64,000 bases of DNA, taken from assembly GCF_900566075.1 (NCBI RefSeq), contig NZ_UPHU01000001.1, forward strand, positions 5,394,325 through 5,458,324, in the 5' to 3' direction. Source of the DNA: Mycobacterium pseudokansasii (GTDB lineage: Bacteria > Actinomycetota > Actinomycetes > Mycobacteriales > Mycobacteriaceae). This document shows, piece by piece, positions 34,406 to 43,163 of this stretch. Position 1 is the first letter of the stretch; each line of letters opens with the position of its first letter. Below the pieces are notes generated by a model. That model had not been told where the DNA came from and did no database searches. It saw nothing but the letters and a program-made list of their open reading frames with translations. Made by a program: the position numbers and the translations under genes.

Positions 34406-34942
34406 ATGAGTCTTGCCGTGTTCGAAGACGTTGCCCGGGCGCACTTTTGCAACCCGCCGGCAACTTGGCAGATCACGCCTTCGCACGATGACGGGTGGTG
34501 GAACGTCGTGGACAACCACGGTGCGGTCCTGGACCGCTGTCCCAGCAAGGCGCGGGCCGAACAATGCCGCTGTAACGGTCCCGCGGCCACCCGCTGGTAT
34601 CAGCGCACCGACTGGTATCTGGGCTACGACCCGCACGGTAGGAGCCTCACCGGATCGCAACGGCTGATCATCGCCGACATCACCGAACTCATCGCGGCCG
34701 CCAGTCACGCATTCCGTCAGGCCCGAACCGTCCGGCCGGCACGCTTTGTCGACCAGGGCGCCGACGACGACCGGATCTGGGCAGTCGCCCTGCTCCCCAC
34801 CGGCCGCTATCAGGTACACGGCGACTACTTCCACACCTACGACGCCACTGAACTGGACTTCCTCGACCAGGAGGCCATCACCGACCTCGCTGCGGACCTC
34901 CGCGACCTCCTCGACGGCGAGCGTCAGGGCTGCGCGCTCTGA
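34406..34942 (+). CDS. hypothetical protein controlled by the divergent promoter
   Basis: 178 residues, start ATG 34406 after GGAGGG. WQITPSHDDGWWNVVDNHGA, CPSKARAEQCRCNGPAATRW, GRYQVHGDYFHTYDATELDF. Three Cys are clustered in the middle (C-x8-C-x-C). No membrane span, no recognised family. Its regulation is probably by the adjacent small HTH protein. Confidence 0.6.
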   Translation: MSLAVFEDVARAHFCNPPATWQITPSHDDGWWNVVDNHGAVLDRCPSKARAEQCRCNGPAATRWYQRTDWYLGYDPHGRSLTGSQRLIIADITELIAAASHAFRQARTVRPARFVDQGADDDRIWAVALLPTGRYQVHGDYFHTYDATELDFLDQEAITDLAADLRDLLDGERQGCAL

Positions 34943-35011
34943 TCACGAAAACATCACGCAAAGACGGCGTGTCGGGGCCGATCTATCAGATAGTTATGTG
35001 AGGGTTGGCAT

Positions 35012-35215
35012 ATGGCACAACCGCACAAGGGTCAACGGAAACTCATCATGTGTCGCCCAGTTGAAGCGGTTTATGACGAGGCGAAAGCCGAGGCCGCTCA
35101 GCGAGGCATCAGCCTCTCACAGCTCGTTGCTGATGTTCTGGCATATCGGTACGGCCGTGAGGACCTCGTCCGCGAACTCGATCAGAAGACGGAGGTTCTG
35201 CCGCTGGCGATGTGA
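35012..35215 (+). CDS. small RHH-type DNA-binding protein
   Basis: 67 residues: GQRKLIMCRPVEAVYDEAKA, then RGISLSQLVADVLAYRYGRE and LVRELDQKTEVLPLAM. A beta strand followed by two helices is the ribbon-helix-helix pattern, common in copy-number or antitoxin regulators. It lies upstream of rep and might control replication; no toxin gene is adjacent. Confidence 0.6.
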   Translation: MAQPHKGQRKLIMCRPVEAVYDEAKAEAAQRGISLSQLVADVLAYRYGREDLVRELDQKTEVLPLAM

Positions 35216-35316
35216 GATCCCCAGCCCGGCATCCCTTTGTCTTTGGGTCGACTATCTGGCCGGGTAGACGTGACATCTCAATAGTCCGGTGCGGATTGAC
35301 CCGCTGACACGACAAA

Positions 35317-35336
35317 AGCCCCGCCGAGGCGGGGCT
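35317..35336 (+). terminator. strong GC hairpin between the RHH gene and rep
   Basis: AGCCCCGCC-GA-GGCGGGGCT, a perfect 9-bp stem after AAAA. It lies 100 bp downstream of the RHH gene and 70 bp ahead of rep. It may terminate the RHH transcript or act in replication control. Confidence 0.55.
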
Positions 35337-35405
35337 CCGTCTGAGGGTTCGAACCGAGTTGGCGCTCGGTTCCGGGTCCGCACCCGTTGCCCCTGAAAAG
35401 GAACG

Positions 35406-36309
35406 ATGTCTTCCACAGACTCGTTTCACGGTAGCGCATACCTGTCCGTTGTTCCAGATAACGCGGCGCACTGTGATCCATTTTTGTCCACCCCATCTGT
35501 GGGCTTGTGTGCCCTCCCGCATCGAGGGTGTGTCACCACGCGGCCGCCGGCGTCGCGGCCGCCGACGTATCGCGGCTGTAGCGCTGGTCGCCGGCGGCGC
35601 GGTGTCATCCGTACCGCGCCGGTAGCTGATGTAGTGGCGTTTCGCCGCGGCCGCCGACTAAGCGATGGTGATCTTCCGCCGGCGAGCGTGTTCGTCAACC
35701 TCGAGCTCGAGGACGACGCCTACGCGGGGGCGCCCTGCTGGTCGAGTGGTGGCGCGCACTGGGCGCACGTGACTGTCGCGGTGGCCTACGACCTGCGCTA
35801 CGCCGAGATCCGACCGCAGATGACGTCTGGGGGCATCGCCAAGCGAACGCTGGTCGTGATCGCGGCCGCGTTGGCTCGTACCGCTGACGTGGCCACCGGG
35901 CGCAACGCGCGCCCCACCAACGAACAGTTGCAGCGCGCCACCGGCTTCACCGAGCGCACCATCCAGCGGGCCCGCGAATGCCTGCGCCTGCTCGGCGTGG
36001 CCACCGAGGTCCTGCGCGGCCGCCAACGCACCTACACCGAGCGCATGGCGTCCTGGCGGATGGGCGATCACCACCGTGGCTGGGCCTCAGTGTGGGCACT
36101 GCACGACAACGCCCAGCTCACTCGGGTTATCCACACCGTGTCACCCCACCTGGAACGGTCCCCAGTAACCACTCACACCTCACCTGGAGAACGACTGATT
36201 ACTACCCGCGGGCGCCACAAGGGCGCCCGGCACGGCGTCGCTACGCGCCGCCCAGCTGCAGACCCCGAGGGGTGGCGCCTGGCCGCGGCGTGGCGCACCG
36301 ATTCGCACT
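35406..36309 (+). pseudogene. plasmid replication initiator, N-terminal fragment
   Basis: ATG 35406 follows AAAAGGAACG. An N-terminal Arg-rich segment leads to AHVTVAVAYDLRYAEIRPQM, then a helix-turn-helix RPTNEQLQRATGFTERTIQR, VTTHTSPGERLITTRGRHKG and WRLAAAWRTDSH. These are features of actinobacterial plasmid Rep proteins. Homology ends at the junction with the megasynthase gene (36310), where the C-terminal PPWARR region should follow; it lies at 6320-6813. The combined protein would be about 465 residues. The frame continues by chance into the NRPS sequence to 36671. Confidence 0.8.
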
Positions 36310-36316
36310 GCGCCGC
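36310..36316 (+). repeat. right 7-bp direct repeat at the plasmid/chromosome junction
   Basis: GCGCCGC, identical to 6313-6319. The bases that follow differ on the two sides (CACTACGCC here, GCCACGCC at the left) but are similar, so a longer imperfect duplication is conceivable. Confidence 0.55.
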
Positions 36317-39300
36317 CACTACGCCGAGCTCGAGTGGCCCGCCCAGCCCGCCGAGCCGGCCGGTGGCAACGCCCGCTTGTTCCACAGCTCGCTGGACGCC
36401 GGGCAGCGCGCCGGCATCGCCCGGCTTGCGGCCGAACTGGGGCTTACCCGGTTCCAGCTGCTGCTGGCCGCATTCACGTGGAGCCTCTACGGCGTCACCG
36501 GCCGCACCCGCCCGATCGTGGCCACGCCGGTCGCGGGCCGGCCGATGGCCGAGTTCGAGTCGGCGGTCGGGATGTTCGCCAACACCGTGCTGCTGCCCGT
36601 CGACCTCGCACCGGATGCGCAGCTGCGCACCCAACTGCAACGGCAGGCCGTCGCGACCCAGGAGGTCCTGAACCGTCAGGACGTGACGCTGGCCGACGTG
36701 CTGACCGACACCCCCCTACCCGCTGGGTGTTCGCCGCTGGAGTTCCTGTTCGTGCTGGAGAACACCGACTACGGCGCCCTTGCCCTGCCGGATTGCGGCG
36801 TGCGTCACCTCTGGCCGCGGCCCGCCCAGGCCAAATGCCCGCTCACGCTGTTCGTGCTGGAAGGCGAAGCCGGCTTCGACTGCGTCTGGGAGTACGCCGA
36901 GGACGTATTCGACGGCGACCGGATCCAAGCGGCCGCCCAGCTGTTCGGTCGCGCGGTGGACCTGCTCACCAGCGACCGCTCGGGCACGCTGACCGAGCTG
37001 GCCGCCCCGTATCGGGCTGACGTCGCCGGGCACGGTCGCGGTCCACGGTCGACGTTCGTCACGGTGGCCGAGGGCTTCGCGCGTCAGGTCGCCCGGACAC
37101 CGCACGCCCCGGCCGTGACGACCCGCGAGCGCACGCTGTGCTACGCCGAACTCGACGCCCAGGCCGCCGCGTTGGCCGCCCAACTCCCCCGGCCATCCGA
37201 CCCCGCCGCACCCGCGCGGGTGGCGATCTACCTGCCGCCGTCGGCCGAGCATGTGGTTGCGCTGTTGGCCGCGGCTCGGCTCAATTTCACCGCCGTCCCG
37301 CTGGACCCGGCCTATCCCGCCGAGTTGCTGGGCCAGATCCTGCGCCAAGCCGAGCCCCTGTGTGTGCTGGTGCTGCCAGGTGCTGAAGCCGAGGTGGCTG
37401 CCGTCGTGCCGGACGGCGTGCCCCGGCTGGTCGTCACGCTGGCTCCCGCTGCGCCGGCCTTACCGTTCGCCGCCGCGCCGCATGACGGCCGCAGGCCGCT
37501 GTACACCCTGTTCACCTCCGGTTCCACCGGCACCCCCAAGGGTGTCGACGTGCCCGACCGCACGCTGTGCAACCTGCTGCACTGGCAAAGCGAGCACGGC
37601 GGGCTTGCCGGCGCAGCGGTGACCCAGCAATTCGCCGCGCTGTCCTTCGACGTGTCCTTCCAGGAAATCTTCACCACGCTGTGTTCGGGTGGCCGGCTGC
37701 ATCTGGTGGACCCGGCGTGGCGGCGGGATCTGCCGCAGCTGCTGGACCAGCTGGAGACCGCCGGCGCCGAGCGCCTGTTCCTGCCGTACGTGGCACTGCA
37801 ACTGCTCGCCGAGCACGGCGTCCGGCTGGGCAGATACCCCTCCCGGCTGCGCGAGGTCATCACCGCCGGAGAGCAGCTGATCTGTACCCCGGCGATCCGC
37901 ACCTGGTTCGCGCGGCTGCCCGGTGCCCGGCTGTTCAACCACTACGGCCCCACCGAAACACACGTCGTCAGCGCCCTGGTGCTGGACGGGGATCCGGAGA
38001 CGTGGCCGGAACGGCCCGCGATCGGCCGGCCGGTAGCCAACGCGGTGCTGCGCGTCGTGGACGACACCGGGGACCCCGTCGCACCCGGCGTCACCGGCCG
38101 GCTGCTCATCGGCGGGCAGATGGCCGCGCCCTGCTACCTCGGCGACGCCGAACTGAACCGGACCCGCTTCACCGCGGTGCCCGGGCAGGGACTTTTCTAC
38201 CGCAGCGGCGACCTCGCCCACGTCGACCACAACGGGTTGTTCCATTACGACGGGCGCGACGACCAGCAGCTCAAAATCAGCGGCCACCGGCTGGAATTGG
38301 GCCAGGTCGAGGCGGCCCTGCTGCGCCACCCACGGATCGTGGGAGCCGTCGTCATCCCGGCCAACGGGTCGCTGCGCGCATTGGTGCAATGCCACGGCAC
38401 AGACGATCCGAGCGTCGACGAGCTGAACTCGCACCTCGCCGGGCTGTTGCCCGCGCACGCCCGGATCGCCGACTTCCGGCGGGTGGACGCGCTGCCGCTC
38501 ACCCCGAGCGGAAAGCTCGACCGTCGGGGCGCCGCGACCGTGCCGGGGCGCCAGCTCGCGACGGTTATCGCGTGGCGGGACGTGTCGGCGCTGGAAAGCC
38601 GCCTCTACGGCGAGTTCTTGGCAGCAACCGGCAAGCCGCTGCGACCCGACCAGAAGTTCTTCGACGCCGGCGCCACCAGTTTGGACCTGATGCGGTTTCA
38701 GCAGCGCTGCAGCACCGAGCTCGGGTTGCCGTTCACCGTGGCCGACCTCTTCGAGTTCCTCAGCATCCGCGAGCTGAGCCGCCATCTGGAGACGTCGCAG
38801 GCCTCGGCGGCACCTGCACCCGGCCCGCGACCGGCGGCCGGGGAACACCGCGACGGCCCGGTCGCCGAACCCATCGCGATCGTCGGGATGGCGGTGCGGG
38901 CACCCGGCGCAGCGGATTTGGCGTCGTTGTGGCAACTGGTCGAAACGGGCGGGTCGGGCGTGGAGCACTTCGAGGCGGCCGACGGCCTCGTCGGCGCCCG
39001 AAGCCAGTTGGACGGCATGTTGGCGTTCGATCCTGACCGATTCGGGATCAGCCACCGCCATGCCCGGTTGATGGATCCCCAACAGCGGCATCTGCTGATG
39101 AGTTGCACGGCAGCGCTCGCCCACGCCGGCATCGCCGAGCCCGGGGCTGCCCGCGTCGGGCTGGTGGCCACCGGCGGCTATGACACCTACTACGAGGCGA
39201 TGATGCGCGAGGCCGATCCCGCCGAACTGCCCAGCGGCCTCAGCATGGAGATTCTGCACGAGAAGAATTTCCTGGCCGCCAAGGCGGCCTACTACCTGCA

Positions 39301-40609
39301 GTTGACCGGGCCGGTGTTCACCGCCCAGGCGGCGTGCGCCAGCTCGCTGGTGGCCGTGCATCTGGCCGCCGGGTTACTGCGCGAGGACGACGCGGACGTG
39401 ATGCTGGTGGCGGGCGTAAACGTCGACACCGCGCTGACCGACGGGTACCGGCATCGGCCGCACTACTTCCTGGCGCCCGACGGCATCTGCCGTCCGTTCA
39501 GCGACGACGCGGAGGGCACGCTGGGCGCCAGCGGAGTCGCGGTCGTGGTGCTCAAGCGCCTGTCGCAAGCCGAGCGCGACGGTGACACCGTCCACGCCGT
39601 GATCACCGGGTCGGCGATCAACAACGACGGCTCACGCAAACACAGCTTCATGGCCCCGTCGGTGGCCGGACAACGCACGGTGATCGCACAGGCGTTGCGA
39701 CGCAGTGGGCGCCGCGCTACCGAAATCGGGTATGTCGAGGCGCACGGGACTGCCACCCGCCTGGGCGACCCGGTCGAGGTGACCGCGCTGCAGCAGGGCT
39801 ACGGGCTCACCGAACCTGCCTCGTGCGGGTTGTCCTCGCTCAAGAGCCAGGTCGGCCACTTGGGGGTCGCCGCCGGGGTGGCCGGGTTGATCCGCGCGGC
39901 GTTGGCGGTGCGCAACGGAGTCATTCCGCCGAACATCAACTTTCGACGGCTCAGCCCGGAAATCGGTGACGGCGCGGTTCCGTTTTACATTCCCACCGAA
40001 GCCCGGCCGTGGCCGGCGCAGCGCGCCCGCGTCGCCGCGGTCAGCAGCTTCGGCGCCGGCGGCATCAACGCGCACGCGATCGTGGAACAGGGTTGCGAGT
40101 CGGCCGCGACCACTCCGGCCGTTTCGTGCCTGCTTCTTTCCGCGCACACCGAAACCGCGCTGCGGGCCGACGCCCACCGCATCGCCGACTACCTGGCGGC
40201 CCACCCCGACAACTACCCACAGGTGCGACGTCACCTCCAGGCCGGTCGCCCACCGATGCGATACCGCGCGGCAACCGTGCCCGCCGACGCGGAATCCGCC
40301 GTCGCCTGGCTGCGTACCGTCGTTGCGACGCAGGTCCCCGATGCGGCGCCGAAACGCCAGTTGCCGGCCGAAGGCAGCTCACCACACACCCTTGCCCAAG
40401 CGTGGATCGACGGAGCCGTGATCGAGTGGGCGCCAGGTTCGGCCCAACCGCCGTGGAACTTCCCGCCGCCATCCTTCGACCTCGACGACTACGACTTTCC
40501 CCGGGCCTGCCCGGAACCCCGGCCGGGCCCGGTTGCGGCCGCCGGCCGGCGCACAGCCGCACCCCCCGCGCGACGGCTTGATCGCCGACGCGCGCGAGCG
40601 CTCGCCTGA
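36311..40609 (+). pseudogene. NRPS/PKS megasynthase, 3' part ('C-A-T-KS), split by the plasmid insertion
   Basis: Resumes the condensation domain (RRHYAELEWPAQP; PIVATPVAGRP; VGMFANTVLLPVDL). A second adenylation domain has LFTSGSTGTPKG, NHYGPTETH, YRSGDLAHVDHNG and LTPSGKLDRR. A carrier follows with GATSLD, then a ketosynthase: EPIAIVGMAVRAPG, active-site Cys in TAQAACASSL, His in VEAHGTATRLGD and VGHLGVAAGV. The last 150 residues look like a post-KS linker; no acyltransferase or thioesterase follows, so extender loading would need a separate enzyme. It now lacks a start, though the coding sequence is otherwise open. The TetR gene faces its end. Confidence 0.9.
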
Positions 40610-40615
40610 CTCTGC

Positions 40616-41242
40616 TCAGGTGATGTCGCCGTCGACGTAGCGCTGCAGGTTGGGCGCAAGCGCTGCCACCGCGTCGTCTTCGGGCATCGACGCGATCGGC
40701 TCGATTTTCCAGACGTAGCGCAGCAGGGCGAACCCGATCAGCTGGCTGGCGATCAGCCCACTGCGACGCAGCCGTTCGCCCTCGTCGTCGCCGAGCGTCG
40801 ACTCACCGATCAGCCCGCGCTCGATGATCAGCCGAAGCTTTTCGCGGGTCGTGGGTTCGTGGGCGGCGGTCAACACCACCGCGCGCAGGGCGGGACCGAC
40901 CTCCTCATCCGTCCAGATGTCGAGGACGTTGCGGATCAGTTTTCTGCCCAGCTCGGCCTTGGGCGTGGCCCAGGTCGTGGCGACCGAGTCGAGCCACTTC
41001 TGCGGAGGCGCAGTCGCCGCGTCGAGCAGGCCTTCCTTGGAGCCGAAGTAGTGGTAGATCAGCGCCGGGTCGACGTCGGCGGCGCGCGCTACGGCACGGA
41101 TCGCCGTGCCGGCCCAGCCGTGTTCGGCGAATTCTTCGCGGGCCGCGGTGAGAATGCGCGCCGCCAGCACACCGCGGTCGTCGCGCGGGCCGGGGGTGCC
41201 CGATCGTGTCGCCACAGTCACACCATACCCGCGGAAATTCAT
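40616..41242 (-). CDS. TetR-family regulator
   Basis: 208 residues. The N-terminal TetR HTH is clear: ILTAAREEFAEHGWAGTAIR then AVARAADVDPALIYHYFGSK. The C-terminal ligand-binding part includes GLIASQLIGFALLRYVWKIE. ATG 41242 chosen; GTG 41221 would also work. It is divergent from the CocE/NonD hydrolase across 36 bp containing an inverted repeat. It most likely represses that hydrolase and itself. Confidence 0.9.
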   Translation of the reverse strand: MNFRGYGVTVATRSGTPGPRDDRGVLAARILTAAREEFAEHGWAGTAIRAVARAADVDPALIYHYFGSKEGLLDAATAPPQKWLDSVATTWATPKAELGRKLIRNVLDIWTDEEVGPALRAVVLTAAHEPTTREKLRLIIERGLIGESTLGDDEGERLRRSGLIASQLIGFALLRYVWKIEPIASMPEDDAVAALAPNLQRYVDGDIT

Positions 41243-41246
41243 CTTG

Positions 41247-41266
41247 CGTTGAGACTAATTTCAACG
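41247..41266. promoter_or_regulatory. candidate TetR operator
   Basis: CGTTGA-N8-TCAACG in the 36-bp gap between the divergent TetR and hydrolase starts. The spacing of the half-sites suits a TetR dimer. Confidence 0.55.
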
Positions 41267-41278
41267 TAGCGTGAAACT

Positions 41279-42991
41279 ATGACCACGTTGCTCAACGGTC
41301 CCCAGACCACCGGCCGGCAATACCGCAACCTCAGCGAGCCGCGGCACTCCTGCCGCACCGACGCCAACGTGACGATCACCGTCCGCGACGGCACCACGTT
41401 GCTGGCCGATGTGCACCGGCCCGGTTCCGACGGCCGCTTCCCCGCGCTGCTGGCCGCTTCGCCCTACCCGCGGCAGATGCAGGACTTCGGCGCACCCGCC
41501 GGCTTCATCGAGGCGGGCGCGACCGACTTCTGGGTTTCGCGCGGCTACGCGCACGTCATCGCCAACCTCCGCGGCACCTGCGGGTCCGGTGGCACGTTCA
41601 GCTTCTTCGACGCACAGGAGCGCCAAGACCTCTACGACCTTGTCGAATGGGTTGCCGCACAACCCTGGTGCGACGGAAACGTCGGCATGATCGGCATCAG
41701 CTACTTCGCGATGAGCCAACTCGAAGCCGCCGTCGAGCGCCCGCCGCACCTCAAGGCGATCTTTCCCCTGGCGGTCACCACCGACCTCTACGAGGGAGCC
41801 AACCATCACGGCCTGCTGAGTTCGTCGTTCGTCACCCCCTTCCTCGCGATGACCGGCCTGACGGCCGAGCGCAGCGACAAGCTCTGGCGCAGCAAGCCCG
41901 TCGGTCTGGTTCGCCGGGTGCTCAACAGCCCGCGGGTGCATAAGAAGTTCGAAACCCTCAACGGGGAGTCGGCGCTCACCATGCTGCGCCAACTCCTCCG
42001 TCTGCCACACAATCCGCATCCGTGGGACGAGCTGTGGCTCGACGCCGCGGTCAGGCATCCAACCCGCGACCAGTGGTGGCAGGAGCGAAACCTGTTGCCG
42101 CTACTGAAGGAAATCGACATCCCGGTGTACCTCGGCTGCGACTGGGACAATGTGCCCCTACACCTCTCGTCGACGTTTTCCACCTGGAACGCATTGTCGG
42201 ACAACGCTTGTGTGCGAATGGGCCTACTCGGAAAGTTCGGCCTGACCTGGCCATGGGAAAGTCTGCACGTCGAAGCGCTTGCCTGGTACGACCACTGGCT
42301 CAAGGGCCGCGCCACCGGAATCCTCGACGGACCGCCGATCCGCTATTTTCTGCCAGGTGCCGACGAATGGTGTACCGCCGAGTCATGGCCGCCGTCGACG
42401 ACGCCGCACCGCGAACTCGCCCTGCGCGCCGACGGCGCGTTGCGCGCGGATGAAGGTGACCCGGGCAGCCGCGAATTCATGGTGCTGGGTTCGGGATTGG
42501 GTCGCGTCAAGCCGAGCGCCATCGATCCACCGTCGTTGCTGACCTGGACCGGCACCCCGTTGAGCGAGGACCTCGATGTCGTCGGCGACATCGAACTACG
42601 GCTGGTGGCATCGGCGACAGCGATCGACACCGCGTGGATTGCCACGCTGCAGGACGTGGCGCCCGATGGCCAAACCACCGATGTGACGGCCGGCTGGCTG
42701 CGCGCGAGCATGCGTGCGGTGGACGAGGCGGCGAGCCGGCCCGGGGCGCCGGCGTTGCCCTGCACGAACGCTCAGGGGATACCGGTAGGACACGATGTCG
42801 TGTATCGAATCCCATTGGTTCCCAACGCTCGCCGGTTCAAGATTGGGCACCGCATCCAGCTGGTGCTCACCAGCGACGACCAAGATCCGTCGGTGCCCGC
42901 CATGATGGGTTTCCGGCATGCCAGCGTTGGTACCAGCAGCCTGAACACCATCCGCTCGTCGTCGCGGCTTCTGCTCCCGGTACTCGGCTAG
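41279..42991 (+). CDS. CocE/NonD family hydrolase (S15)
   Basis: 570 residues with the X-Pro dipeptidyl-peptidase/cocaine esterase fold. N-terminal ITVRDGTTLLADVHRPGSDG and FPALLAASPY, then ANLRGTCGSGG, VEWVAAQPWCDGNVGMIGIS with the nucleophile in GISYFAMSQ, and a C-terminal jelly-roll domain (LLTWTGTPLSEDLDVVGDIE). It probably cleaves an ester or amide; the substrate is unknown. No signal peptide. It appears to be under the divergent TetR gene. Confidence 0.85.
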   Translation: MTTLLNGPQTTGRQYRNLSEPRHSCRTDANVTITVRDGTTLLADVHRPGSDGRFPALLAASPYPRQMQDFGAPAGFIEAGATDFWVSRGYAHVIANLRGTCGSGGTFSFFDAQERQDLYDLVEWVAAQPWCDGNVGMIGISYFAMSQLEAAVERPPHLKAIFPLAVTTDLYEGANHHGLLSSSFVTPFLAMTGLTAERSDKLWRSKPVGLVRRVLNSPRVHKKFETLNGESALTMLRQLLRLPHNPHPWDELWLDAAVRHPTRDQWWQERNLLPLLKEIDIPVYLGCDWDNVPLHLSSTFSTWNALSDNACVRMGLLGKFGLTWPWESLHVEALAWYDHWLKGRATGILDGPPIRYFLPGADEWCTAESWPPSTTPHRELALRADGALRADEGDPGSREFMVLGSGLGRVKPSAIDPPSLLTWTGTPLSEDLDVVGDIELRLVASATAIDTAWIATLQDVAPDGQTTDVTAGWLRASMRAVDEAASRPGAPALPCTNAQGIPVGHDVVYRIPLVPNARRFKIGHRIQLVLTSDDQDPSVPAMMGFRHASVGTSSLNTIRSSSRLLLPVLG

Positions 42992-43163
42992 CGCAATGAT
43001 ATTGCGGCCGAGTCGCTCAGCCGCGGGCATTTCGGGCAGATCGCGGTATCGCGCAATAGCGCTAAACACGGATATTTCATGACGGTTTCGGTTGGGCGAA
43101 GATACGGCAGCTTTAGAAGTCGATTAGCACCATCGCCATTGGCTCGGCTATAACGTTGCCCGG

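Larger units (their letters stand above)
6320..36316. mobile_element. integrated, circularly permuted mycobacterial plasmid (about 30 kb)
   Basis: The segment interrupts a megasynthase gene in the middle of a condensation domain. Its two ends hold complementary pieces of one replication protein: the C-terminal portion at 6320-6813 and the N-terminal portion at 35406-36309. That is expected if a circular plasmid opened within rep when it entered the chromosome. Other backbone genes agree: parA and a small parB with an upstream repeat cluster, a relaxase-helicase remnant, a resolvase, RHH and HTH regulators. No integrase gene sits at either edge. It lacks an intact rep or relaxase, so it looks fixed. 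An assembly chimera cannot be excluded from sequence alone. Confidence 0.85.

Noticed and set aside
35216..35405. Defined replication origin with iterons upstream of rep
   Set aside because: A strong hairpin is present but no iterated repeats could be seen, so an origin is only presumed.
35978..36310. A start for the right-hand NRPS/PKS part upstream of the junction
   Set aside because: This stretch is the rep coding sequence read in another frame; the NRPS homology begins only at 36311.
3860..40609. Two separate NRPS genes flanking an accessory region
   Set aside because: The left part ends and the right part begins in the middle of the same condensation domain, and neither has the missing half.
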